The notes below the pieces were generated by a model. That model had not been told where the DNA came from. It saw only the letters and a list, made by a program, of their open reading frames with translations, and searched no databases. Shown here in pieces: positions 49,395-60,823 of a DNA stretch of 64,000 nucleotides. Within the stretch, counting starts at the first letter, position 1. Every line of letters begins with the position of its first letter. Source of the stretch: Acorus gramineus (Eukaryota > Streptophyta > Magnoliopsida > Acorales > Acoraceae); contig CM060857.1 of NCBI GenBank assembly GCA_030737835.1, positions 15,945,496 to 16,009,495 on the forward strand. The letters run 5' to 3'. The translations under genes and the position numbers were made by a program.

Positions 49395-50553
49395 AGAAAT
49401 TCAAATGTTATGATTTCTTATTTTTTATTTTTGGTTTTGCAGGGGGTGTTAGTTAATATATTGTAGGACCTTTGGGGTTGATATTAATAGGAACTTTTAC
49501 AATGGGAATTTAATTATGAGCAATACCTAAGATACGGGAAATCAACACGTGAATACATTGTTTCATAACATATAATCAAACCGTTATTTGGAGAGAAAAA
49601 ATCTGTTTCTATGTTTTTTTTTAACCAAAGGTGGTAGTATCCCAATTTTATTAAAATTAAAAGATTCTGATAAGGTAGATAAGAATTCAAGGATTTTATC
49701 TTTTAAATTATATTATTTCTCGTATTTTGATAGAATAAACCCTGATAGTTATGTCTGGATAAGCTAAGATAAGGCCTGATAACTATTCTAAGGAAATGGT
49801 GGAATTGCTTATCAAGGCTTATCTATGTCAATGGATAAAAATATTCTTCTCTGTCATTTTAAAAAATTTATCTCACCTAACAGAATCACACAGATTCCAA
49901 AAACTGTCACATCTATCAAATCAATCATATATCTCTCACACTATTCCCAGGGGGTATAATTGTCATTTAAAAAATCATAAACTCTTATTCATCCCTTATC
50001 AACCATTAATCATCCTTTTATCCAAGGTGAATCAAACAACAAAAAAGTCATTTTTACATTTTTCAATGAGAATAACAAAAAAAACAATATAATCAAACAA
50101 AAAGTTACTTATTCAGCCAGGATTGTTATCTATCCCAGTATAGCTATCGAGAGCGAATAACCTAATGTCATACCCCACACGAGGAGTTTAAATTTTATCC
50201 CGTAAAACACTTAATTTTTCATTTTACTTTTGTGCTTATCTCTAACTAACCAATAAAAGAACTTGCATTCATTGAAAGTTTAATATCAAAGGGACTGAGT
50301 TATCTCTGAGTTGATCTGATGAACAGAGTTTTCCCAACTGATGTTAAGGATCTCTATCAAAGGGATTTGACTACAGTTTGTTTGTAGTCAAATAAGAATA
50401 CCATTTTGATGACTCGTATTCAAAATAAGTGGTGCGCCACGGACCCACTAACAAAATAAGGTCCTCGATCATAAAACCAAGAATTAATGGTACAAACTCA
50501 CAAATACATATAGAAAGAAAGAGAGATTGCATTGTCTGTAAGAGTAATGCAAA

Positions 50554-52379
50554 ATGGTCTCCAAGGCTTCTGTTCTATTATCAGTCATTTTGGTTGCTTC
50601 ATTCCTCTTATCTTCGGAGGTGGCCCAAGGCATCCAAATCCCTCGGAAGTTGAATTTGGAAGGTGAGTATTAGATCTCTTTTTTGTCTTTTACATTTCTT
50701 CTTCTTTGATTAAACATCTTGCCAAGAATCTGATTAATAATAAATCTTCCAGTGTTTCAATTTTTCGAAAGCTTTTTTTTTTGTGTGGGATACTTTGAAA
50801 GAAATAAAGTTTGTAAAATTGATTTGCATAATAAAACTGGTTTCCTAACGGGGTGGGGTTCTGGTATGAGTTTCAAAATTAAAGCTTGTTTTGTGAAGCA
50901 CATTGATGTTTAAAGGTAATTGATTGTATTAAAAACTTTGACCAATGTCTAATGATAGACTAATTATGTTGTTGAAAGGCAAATCTCTCAAAAGTATATT
51001 GAACTGAGTCAAGATGAGAAGGTGAAACATAATTGACTTTGCACTCAATATCAAGGATCACGTAATATGTGATTCTACGCATATTATGTTTATAATTTCA
51101 AATGCGCTTTCATCCACAGCTTATACTTCTAATGAAACACGAACACAAAATAAATCAAATTCAAATCAAAGCCACCACAAATCATAAAGTATCAAACAAT
51201 CCCACAATTCCCCACACCCCATAACATCCCCCTCTCGACGGGCCGGCCCGCCGTGGCCTTCAACCCGCCCGAATCGGCCGGTCCGAACCGACAGTGAGCC
51301 AGAATCCTGAGCGTGGGCTGCTGTGATAGACCTCCAAAGCGACCCCAACAATGCGGGCCCGTCGCGTGGCCCGCACGGGTCGACCGCGGGCGAAACGACG
51401 GCCCGGTTCAGCTCGGTCGACTTGTTGTTCTTTGTCGGGCCGGGCCTGGTCTCGTGGTTGATGTCGGGCACGCTCACCGTTTCGGGCTGGCCCGCGCGGG
51501 ATCTTTGCTTCGTGCGCGTAGATTGAGAGGAGGACGGCTTCATGCGCGTAGATTTCGGGCTCACCATTTTATATAAACTAATAAGAAAAATATATTAGTT
51601 TATTAAAAAAAAACAGATATTATGAATTAAATATTATCGTTTATATAAAATGTGATTTTTTTTCCTAATGAAGTAAAAATATTTCAACAGTGAGTGTTTC
51701 AATTTTTTTTTAAAAAAAAAACAGATACACCGTAACATTAAACAAGAAAAAGTTTAATCAATCATTATGTATCTTTGTTAAAATTGTGATAGTAGGGCTC
51801 CAAAACACGGAGGGCCTCAAGATTTCAAGAAAAAAAGAAAGTTTTATTCCTATTTGTTGGGATATTTTTTTAATTAATTTATTTTATTTTTAAAAACTTA
51901 TTCACATATTTATATTTTGTCTTTTAATTTTGTTTTGTTCCAATTTTATTGGGAGTTGATACTATTTATTCTTTGATTTACAAAGAATAAAAATTTATTA
52001 GATCATATATGATTTTCATATTTTTATTCATTTATTATGTTTTGCTTGTTTTTATTTTACATATTTGGAACTATTTGTTATTTTTATGATTTAATTTATG
52101 TGTTTCTTTCTTCTTTCTACTTATTTTATAGGAATACATTTTGTTAAGTTGAGTTGTGTAAACCAATTAAATTCAAATTTCAATAATTATTCAAATTTTT
52201 GCGACACTTATTATAAAAAATTTTTTTTTGTATAAATAGGGTCTCCTTCTCGCCAGCTTAGTCCCATCCCCGGCGAAACCCCGACGACATCCGCACCTTG
52301 CGAGGAAAACGGGCAGTGTTATTGCCCAGAATGCTCGCATGGTGTCGATTTTCCAGTGGAAGACAAGGTGGAGCCTTGA
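50554..52379 (+). CDS. Small secreted Cys-rich peptide, gene G (fused locus, 4-Cys type)
   Basis: Spliced CDS: 50554-50662 joined to 52240-52379 (82 residues). Exon 1 is the MVSKASVLL subtype with donor G|GTGAGT. Exon 2 reads SPSRQLSPIPGETPTT, then SAPCEENGQCYCPECSHGV, then DFPVEDKVEP to TGA, with Cys spacing C-x5-C-x-C-x2-C. The 1,577-base intron is chimeric. It begins as a normal peptide intron, switches at about 50,846 to the flank and body of the GC-rich ORF (minus strand), and returns at about 51,796 to the peptide intron. Splice sites and phase are kept, so a mature mRNA is possible. The whole middle could instead make this a dead fusion. Only transcript data can tell. Confidence 0.6.
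51166..51567 (-). pseudogene. GC-rich ORF, copy 4 (inside the intron of gene G)
   Basis: Matches copy 3, including the 28-base insertion and the shortened SVPDINHETRPGPTKNN segment, but the upstream (N-terminal) third is replaced by rearranged DNA near 51,540-51,600. Here RAGQPETVSVPDINH is preceded in frame by Ser/Thr/Arg-rich residues that are not part of the original protein. It lacks the LTR element found next to copy 3 and so preserves the empty insertion site at 51,106-51,116. Confidence 0.45.
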
Positions 52380-53712
52380 ATCACTTTATCATGCTGGATG
52401 TGAAGTTTAAGTTGTATTAGTATATTAAGCTACCTTGAGGAGTTTGTTCTACAAAATAAATAAATAAATAAAAGTGTCATTAGGTGATCACTTTAAACTT
52501 GGGAGTGTGACGATTTTATTTGAGCCAGCAGAGGTTTAATGTCTAGTAATGGTTCGGAATTCTAATGGTCCAGGCCAAATTTCCAGGATTTTATGACTAT
52601 CCATTAGCATTGATACTTACTCAATCTGTTATGTATCCCCATATTCAATTCAATAACGCATTTTATTACTGTTTTATTTTAAAGTAGTATATATTTCATT
52701 TTTTTAGTATATGAAAAATTATAAAAATTTTATTTTTTAAAATGTATTAATATATATATATATATATATATATTTCACTTTTCATAATAATTGTTAAGTG
52801 AGTATATGATTTTAAAAAAATATCAAAACAGTTGGGGGATACATTGAGAATGCACGGGAGGTTGGATGTATAATTTTTTTTTTATTGATAGAGATAAGAA
52901 AGATGATACATTCAGTCTCACGCGCAGCCCCATCCGCAATTCTCACTGTTTATTATTTTAAGAAAATTATATATTTCACCCATAATCCGCAGTCCTTAGT
53001 GTTTATTATTTTTAAAAAAATTATACAATCACCCATTGAATTACACAGTGTCATATGAAATAAAGTATACTTAGATACAATCGCATATTTTTTTAATTTC
53101 TTTGAAAAATAAAATAAACTTTCATGGACTATGATAAAATTTATATACTACAATAACGTAGTAATATGTACTATATTATTATAGTGCATAAAAGACGGGG
53201 TTATAAATATCAGCGATTTAGTAACCGCTATCTAAGCCCATTTGTATCGAAGTTGAAACGGGGTCATCCATTTGGGATGGGTTTCCCCAATTTCAATAAA
53301 AACTGGTCAGTTTGAAAGAAAAAAAAATCATTCCAAAGCTTAAAGTGATCAAAATAGACAATGTTTATTATCTTTAAGAAAATCATAACGGTTAGCGATA
53401 GATTATGTGCACGTGAGTTGCGATGTCTATCGAGATAAGAAAAATAATACATTCAGCTATGCGTATAGCCCCATTCATAGTTTTCACTGTTAATTGATTT
53501 TTAAAAAAAATTATACACTCCCAATGTGAAATATATATTTCATATGAAATGTAGAATATACTGAGTACAATAGCTTTTTTCCTTAAAAAAAAAAAATTCT
53601 TATATGCTATGACAGTGTTCATATATTACAATAACGATAACGCAGTATATACTACGCTATTATGTTGAATGAGACTATAAATGGAATTATAAAATGGACT
53701 GAGTGTACAGTG

Positions 53713-53876
53713 CTTTTTTTTTGTAGACAAGTCCACAGAGGGCAAATACACTCAGGCGCAAGGTCTGAAACACACCCCATGAGAGGGGGATACACCCCGG
53801 GCTCGAACTCGGGTCATCCACGAGGGACTCGTGCAACTCTTCCACCTCACTAGGCGAGGGGACGTGCGAGCGTCCC
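53713..53876 (-). mobile_element. tRNA-derived SINE, family 2, copy c
   Basis: Best preserved copy. Box B reads GTTCGAGCC on the minus strand (53,800-53,808). The surrounding DNA is the same as for copies a and b. Confidence 0.68.
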
Positions 53877-54160
53877 AATTTTTAATGAAGGCAAGTCTTT
53901 AAACAATTAGTTATGAATTATTTGTAGTAATTGTCTCAATCTGGGGCTATGAATTATTTCTAGGAAAGTAGTGAACGTCTCAATCTGGGGCTATGAATTA
54001 TTTCTAGGAAAGTAGTGAAGTAACAAAAATATGGACCCACAAAAGGTTTGTCAAGATTGACCCAGAACAATCTGCGCAACCTTTCCATTTCAAAGTTCCA
54101 TGACACCCACTTTTGAAAAGGTCAAGAGAAACAAGTCACAGTGATGCAGAAATTCAAATG

Positions 54161-54376
54161 TTTTTTTTTTTTTATATCGGATGGACCCCCGTGGCTGATC
54201 TTATGGTCGAGCTAGAAAGTTTACCTCCGCCTGTTTGTCCTGGTCCCACGAAAAATTCTTTCGAATAATCGTCAACAAACAGGTGGATAAGCCAGCGCCA
54301 AGACTCGAACCCAGAACCTATCGATAACACCACTAAGCCGTGAACCGTTGTGCTATGACCACTGGGGACTGAAAGA
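54161..54376 (-). mobile_element. tRNA-derived SINE, family 1, copy c
   Basis: Target duplication AGAAATTCAAATG at 54,148-54,160 and 54,377-54,389. Box B is a perfect GGTTCGAGTC (54,302-54,311, minus) and box A is TAGCACAACGG (54,345-54,355). It is in the same site as copy b, so it was inserted before that duplication. Confidence 0.85.
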
Positions 54377-55295
54377 AGAAATTCAAATGTTATGATTTTT
54401 TATTTTTTATTTTTGGTTTTGCAGGGGGTGTTAGTTAATAGATTGTAGGACCTTTGGGGTTGATATTAATAGGAACTTTTACAATGGGAATTTAATTATG
54501 AGCAATACCTGAGATACGGGAAATCAACACGTGAATACATTGTTTCATAACATATAATCAAACCGTTATTTGGAGAGAAAAAATCTGTTTCTATGTTTTT
54601 TTTTAACCAAAGGTGGTAGTATCCCAATTTTATTAAAATTAAAAGATTCTGATAAGGTAGATAAGAATTCAAGGATTTTATCTTTTAAATTATATTGTTT
54701 CTCGTATTTCCGCAATTTTTAAATTAAAAATATGATACAATAGATATAACTGAAATGTCTTTTATAAAACCGATATGAGGTTGACTCTTTCACTAGAGTC
54801 ATGGAAGATTTTTTAAGTCCCAAATTCAAATAATAATTTGTAAGGTTTGTGTGTGATTTTATGTAATGATGTTTTTTTTTTAATAAAATTGTATGCAAGT
54901 GATAAATCCATGCATTCTATAACACTTTAAATTTTATTCCGTAAAACACTTAATTTTTCATTTTAATTTTGTGCTTATCACTAACTAACCAATAAAAGAA
55001 CTTGCATTCATTGAAAGTTTAATATCAAAGGGATTGAGTTATCTCTGAGTTGATCTGATGAACAGAGTTTTCCCAACTGATGTTAAGGATCTCTATGAAA
55101 GGGATTTGACTACAGTTTGTTTGTAGTCAAATAAGGATACCAATTTGATGACTGGTATTCAAAATAAGTGGCGCGCCACGGACCCACTAACAGAATAAGG
55201 TCCTCGATCGCAAAACGACCAAGAATTAATGGTACAAACTTACAAATACATATAAAAAGAAAGAGAGATTGCATTGTCTGTAAGAGTAATGCAAA

Positions 55296-56517
55296 ATGGT
55301 CTCCAAGGCTTCTGTTCTATTATCAGTCATTTTGGTTGCTTCATTCCTCTTATCTTCGGAGGTGGCCCAAGGCATCCAAATCCCTCGGAAGTTGAATTTG
55401 GAAGGTGAGTATTAGATCTCTTTTTTTTCTTTTACATTTCTTCTTCTTTGATTAAACATCTTGCCAACAATCTGATTAATGATAAATCTTCCAGTGTTTC
55501 AATTTTTCGAAAGCTTTTTTTTGTGTGTGGGATACTTTGAAAGAAATAAAGTTTGTAAAATTGATTTGCATAATAAAACTGGTTTCCTCAAATCTATTTA
55601 GCGACCAAAAAAACACAATTATGCATTGTATTTTTAAAATATATATGTTAATTCATTTAGATTCTTTGTGTTTCAAACTCAAATTTGAAAAGGTGTTGTT
55701 TTGTTATTTTCTTTTACTCGATATTTTAGTTTGAAAAAACTAAAACTAAATGTTGAATATTTGTTTAAATCCGTATTTAGGAATCTTCTGCTTTTGGAAC
55801 ATAAAATATGCTCAAAAGAAATCTAAACGACTTGATATCTCACATAAGAGCCACCTCTCAAACCATGACCATCCATGGGCATAAGGCATAGGGCCCCAAA
55901 ACACAAAGGCCTCAAAATCTCAGAAAAAATATTTGATTCCTATGTGTTGGGATTTTTTTGTTTTGTTTTTCATTATTTTATTTTATTTAAAAAAACTTAT
56001 TCACATATTTATATTTTGTCTTTTGATTTTGTTTTGTTCCAATTTTATTGGGAGTTGATACTATTTATTCTTTGATTTACAAAGAATAAAAATTTATTAG
56101 ATCATATATAATTTTCATATTTTTATTCATTTATTATGTTTTGCTTGTTTTTATTTTACGTTTTTTGAAACTGTGTGTTATTTTTATGATTTAATTTATG
56201 TGTTTCTTTCTTTCTACTTATTTTATAGGAAATACATTTTGTTAAAGTGAGTTGTGTAAAACAATTAAATTCAAATTTCAATAATTATTCAAATTTTTGT
56301 GACACTAATCATAAATAAAAAAATTGTATAAATAGGGCCTCATTTTCCAAGTTCGCCTAAGGCTCCTTCTCTCCGGACCAGTCTCCCATCCAGCCCAGTG
56401 CCCCCATCCGGCCCTTCCCCACGCACATCCGTATTTTGCGGGAGAAACGGGCAGTGTAATTGCAATGGATGCTCGCATGGTCTCGATTTTCCAGTGGAAG
56501 ACAAGGTCGAGCCTTGA
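55296..56517 (+). CDS. Small secreted Cys-rich peptide, gene H (4-Cys type)
   Basis: Spliced CDS: 55296-55404 joined to 56336-56517 (96 residues, the longest). Exon 1 is the MVSKASVLL subtype. Exon 2 reads PHFPSSPKAPSLRTSLPSSP, then VPPSGPSPRTSV, then FCGRNGQCNCNGC, then SHGLDFPVEDKVEP to TGA. The linker is strongly Pro/Ser-rich and the Cys pattern is C-x5-C-x-C-x2-C. The intron is short (931 bases) because of a deletion between about 55,650 and the conserved 3' part. It combines the long linker start of the CCC-type genes with the 4-Cys tail, so it may be close to the ancestral form. The downstream competing CAG acceptor seen in other copies is CGG here, leaving the TAAATAG|GG site as the best one. 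Confidence 0.75.
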
Positions 56518-57464
56518 ATCACTTTATCATGCTGGATTTGAAGTTTAACTTGTATTTTAGTAAAATATGTACTCTAACGAATTAAATAAATTTTGACCAA
56601 CTAATTTTATGTATGTATCTTTTCTTGTTTTTTTTCCTTTGCCTTGGTCAAGCTCCCTTCTTTTATTTCCTTTTAATCGCCATCCTTGTTTTATCAAATT
56701 TTAAATTTTGTAGTACAATATATTCTTAATACAATCGTGATAGTATTGTCTTAACTTTGCTTAAGAAAAAAATTATTTAATTTTTAAGTAGGTACCATAG
56801 TATGTAGATAGCATTTTAGTTGAAATTGGGCTTATATTGGCTCATATTTATGGTCTTCATCAAGTGGACCCTCATGCATCTAATATCATGAATTTGGAAA
56901 AATGTTAGACTCTTATCTTTTTTACAGTTTAAAAAATAGATCATATATGTTTTTATTTTTTAAAATAATAAACTACATATAATAAATAATATGACGCAAA
57001 AGCTTTATTAGATTTATCACGATGCAAATAAATTAAATTGTCTTATATGTAGTAAAAAAAAAATTGAATTCAATAGCCCCCGCATTGATTGCATGGATTT
57101 ATGCAAGAAAATGATGGGAAATGTCTAGCATGAGGGCCCATTTATTTTTATTTTGCAGTACTTGTGCGTGTTTTTCTTGTTGAATATTGTTAAATCAATC
57201 CCTTAGCATCAAGTGGGTCAGAGAGCTACGATCTGGACTCTGACACCTCTGAGAAATAAATTGATGACTTTAATCAAAGGGTCTACCATGAGTGGGTGCA
57301 CTCATGCCTCAAGGCAAATGAACTTTTCAATGCATTTTATTTATTAATATTGAAATACAATTAAATAGTTAAATTTCGGTTCATTCTTATTTAATTTATT
57401 TTAATTTTAAATTCAATTTAACATATAAAAAAAATATATAAGTCTAAGATATAAATCATGTATC

Positions 57465-57506
<42 letters not shown>

Positions 57507-57895
57507 GCCTAAGATTTTTCGTGACCAAGTACGGTGGAGACGTGATATATACCATGTCATTTTATGATAGCACTGGTCAAATGTTAATTTTTTGCAAATA
57601 TTCAAAAGCTAATTAGGTTATTTATGTTAATATTAAAAAAATTAAAGTTATTTTGCACCTGAAGAAAATAATTTGTTTCTTAGTTTATCTTTTAACCAAA
57701 GTTGGTAGTATCCTAATTTTATTAAAATTAGAAGACCCTGATTAGGTAGATAAAAATTTAATGATTCTAGAACTCATTTGGTGTTCATTCTTATTTTCAT
57801 TATACTAAAACACCTAGAAAAATTACGTTTGGAATCTTTTTTCTGAATCAAAGTTATCAAATTAGCCTTTAAACTCTTACTTACATGCATGTTTC
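56518..57895. other. Unique AT-rich intergenic DNA
   Basis: The tandem array ends shortly after gene H. I see no gene. There is a TA microsatellite at 57,468-57,502 and, around 57,690-57,760, a short match to the ACCAAAGTTGGTAGTATC block upstream of the peptide genes. Confidence 0.5.
57468..57502. repeat. (TA)n microsatellite
   Basis: Pure TA run. Confidence 0.9.
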
Positions 57896-57898
57896 CAG

Positions 57899-58390
57899 CA
57901 AGGGCGGACCCAGGATTTAGAACAAGGGGGGGCCAGAGACCAAACAATATTCTTGAAATTAAAAAAAAACATTATAACAGAATATAAATATGAAGATGAT
58001 AATTTAAGACAAAAATATCAAAATTCAAGTCATTTATTAATAAGTCAATGCAACAATGAAGATCTCATAGATAATAGAAAAATAAACAATAAATTACATA
58101 TTTTCTACTTCAGTACGATTTTTCACTGTATAAAATTCATCTACAATCATGTCATTATTAAATTTTTCAGTTATTTCTCTTTCAAAATATAAAATAAATT
58201 TTTTTGCAAGAAATTCATTCTTCATCTTATTACGAAGTCTTGTTTTAACAAGCTTCATAGCTGAAAATGATTATTCGGTAGTTGTTATTAAAACTGAAAG
58301 AATCAAAACAAGATGAATCTATCAATGAGATAAAACATCTTCGACTTTTCTGTTTCAATGAGTGCTTGACATAATTCAAATATTCCAAAC
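57899..58390 (-). pseudogene. C-terminal remnant of a hAT transposase
   Basis: The minus-strand frame through 58,300-58,000 reads VLILSVLITTTE, a stop, SFSAMKLVKTRLRNKMKNEF, then LAKKFILYFEREITEKF and a stop. This is the hAT dimerisation region (…TTERSFSAMKLVKTRLRN-M…), with the expected Arg replaced by a stop codon. The outer sequence at 57,897-57,920 (CAGCAAGGGCGGACCCAGGA) looks like the terminal region of such elements. The rest of the transposase is missing, so it is dead. Confidence 0.7.
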
Positions 58391-59262
58391 AAATTTTGTA
58401 ATCTTTCATGAGAAAGGACATCAAACTCGTAATGTTGTAACTGATATCTTAACATTGTAATTTCTTACTCTATAAAATAAATAAATAAATTCTAACAAAG
58501 ACATTTTATCAAAATATATACCTCGTTAATTTAAATATATGTTTCGATGATTTTCTATTGACATATGGGGTCTGAGATGTCACCTGAGACGACGTCACGA
58601 TGTGACACAAAATTTATTTTTATTTTTATTTTTTTCCAGTGGGAAGGGGTATTGTTATTATTATTATTATTTCAATGGGTTTCACATGGTCACCTGCCCC
58701 CCACACACCTTACATATCAACTACTCTTTCATGGGCTAATGGGTTAGAATTAATTGATTTAAAATCATATAAAATGCATTATGCATGGCCACTAATTAAA
58801 AATGAGGGCTGCGCCACTAATTAAAAATGAGGGGCTGCCCCCCCCCCCCCCCTTTCGGGTATTGCTTAAATTAAAATTTGATATCATAATGACAATGTAC
58901 ATGGATTGTGAGTGATCTTAATCAATTAGATTTTTCAAATAATGTTGAGGCTCTGCGTAAAAAAAATAATAATATATCTTGTTTGGAATTATAAGTTGAT
59001 AAATTGCATATACGAAGGTGGTGGACCATTCTTTAATCATAAATTCCTTCACAGTCAAATGATATCCACTTGATGATTAAAGCGGTCAAAGTAAGTGGCT
59101 AACAAACCACAGAATGACAAAACCAGTTCTTATTATATAATAATAATAATAATAAAACATTAAAAGCACCACTGGTGAAGGTTGTGTCCAAGTCACACAC
59201 ACACATTAAAAACACCACTGGTGAGAAAGAGAGAGAGAGAGACAGGGAGCCAGTACATTATC

Positions 59263-60535
59263 ATGGCAAAAATGTGCTCCAAGGCTCTGGTTCCCTTGGT
59301 TATTTTGGTTGTTTCATTTCTCATATTTTCGGAGGTGGCCGAAGGCACACAACTCACTCGGAAGTTAAGCCTCGGTTCAGGTGAGCGTTTGATTTTTTTA
59401 AAAAAATATTATTATTGTTTACATTTCTTTGTTTTAGATTAAACATCTAGCCAACAAAGGGGTTTCAATTTTATTAGGCTCTTTTAATTTGTGGGATTCT
59501 TTGCATGAAGGTTTTGATTTGTTTTTTTGAATTTGTTCAAATCTGAGGAACATTCATGCATGATTAATTTGGGAAATGCTTTGTTGAATTATCAAATCTA
59601 AAGAAATTAAGAAAGTAATGAAGTAACAAAGACATGAGCACACAAATGTTTACGAAGATTCACCAACAATAATAAATTGTTGAGTAAAACACTTTTTAAG
59701 TTTTTTGTGCTTATCCCAGTAACCAATACAAGAATTTGCTTACATAGAAGTTTAATATATAGAGATAACTATAATGTCTTGTTTAGAAATTTACAGTGTT
59801 GGCTCTTTGATTAGAAGTTACTCTCCCCGATTTGTTTATAGATAGCTAGATAGATATGAAACACTGTCAAGAGTAATGCACAATGTGTGCTCCAAGGCTT
59901 TTATTCTCTTGGGTGCTGTTTGGAATAGAGAGAGAATAAGAGGGAATATGGAGAGAATAAACCTAAAAACCTATTTGGGTGGAAGGAATATATAAGTATT
60001 CAAATATTTCAATTTTCGTCCAAAATTTCAATTTTTTTTTTTTTTTTTTTTGGCTATGAAAGGAAGTTGTGAAAATTGTTAATGTTTCAAAATAAAACTG
60101 GCTTTTCGAAATATATGTAGCTACCCAAAAAAACACAATCTTACATGATTATATAAATCATATATATACAAAAACAACTTTTGGTAAATATTCTTTTTAT
60201 GCGGTCATGTGAGAATGGTCCACCGTGAGCGAATTACTTCTAGCCATCCGATCAAAAATTCCATCGACAAGATGATAAATGAAGGATTATAATAAATATT
60301 TTCTTAACTATTCGATCAATGGAATCTCAATCGAACAGCTAGCAGAAAATTTGTTAAGATTCTGATTGAGATTTAAATGGGAAAAGTAAACCTAATTGGT
60401 TCATCTATTACTGCAGATGTCCCACACAAGGGCCTGCCCTCGAGACCATCTTTATTTTGCTCGATTAACAGATGTAATTGCATAGGATGCTCACATGGTC
60501 TCGACGTTCCTGCAGAAGCCAAGGTGGAGCCTTGA
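59263..60535 (+). CDS. Small secreted Cys-rich peptide, gene I (diverged 4-Cys member)
   Basis: Spliced CDS: 59263-59380 joined to 60417-60535 (78 residues). Exon 1 reads MAKMCSKALVPLVILVVSFL, then IFSEVAEG and TQLTRKLSLGS. Exon 2, after a normal CTGCAG acceptor, reads DVPHKGLPSRPSL, then FCSINRCNCIGC, then SHGLDVPAEAKVEP to TGA. Cys spacing is C-x4-C-x-C-x2-C. It lies outside the tandem array and differs throughout, yet the splice phase, PH after the junction, the four Cys, SHGLD and KVEP are all kept, which shows that the family frame is real and selected. It is the nearest member to the receptor kinase gene. Its ATG GCA AAA ATG start suggests that the array genes lost one G and with it this upstream start. 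Confidence 0.8.
59876..59912 (+). pseudogene. Broken second exon 1 inside the intron of gene I
   Basis: AATGTGTGCTCCAAGGCTTT resembles the start of exon 1 (ATGTGCTCCAAGGC) with two extra bases, then is cut after CTCTTGG by GGTGCTGTTTGGAATAGAG, which looks like a MITE end. The preceding bases (ACTGTCAAGAGTAATGCA) match the usual 5' flank. It is a trace of an earlier tandem copy. Confidence 0.5.
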
Positions 60536-60823
60536 ATCTCTTTTTTCATGTTGGAACTGAAGTTGGAGGAGCATTAAATATATTATGGTACCATGAGGGA
60601 TTCTGTTCTACAAATAAAAAAGTGTCATTAGTTGATCGCTTATTTAAACTTGGGATTGTATGACAATTTTATTTGAGCAAGAGCATGTTATACTACAGCA
60701 GTGCAATATAATGATTCGGAATTATAATGGTTTTGCCATTCATTAATACAACATGATAAGAAAAATATAAACTTCCTCTTCATACACCCACAAATCTGAT
60801 ACATTAAGCTTCTACTACCTCAC

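Noticed and set aside
53687..53878. ORF MGRSHVPSPSEVEELHE... (also 41,725 and 48,703)
   Set aside because: It is the family 2 SINE read through its tRNA-like part.
54161..54376. Possible tRNA gene (box A and perfect box B on the minus strand)
   Set aside because: There is no cloverleaf of tRNA length, and an A-tail and target duplication are present, so it is a SINE.
58839..58853. Run of 15 C
   Set aside because: It is a low-complexity tract near the hAT remnant with no further structure.
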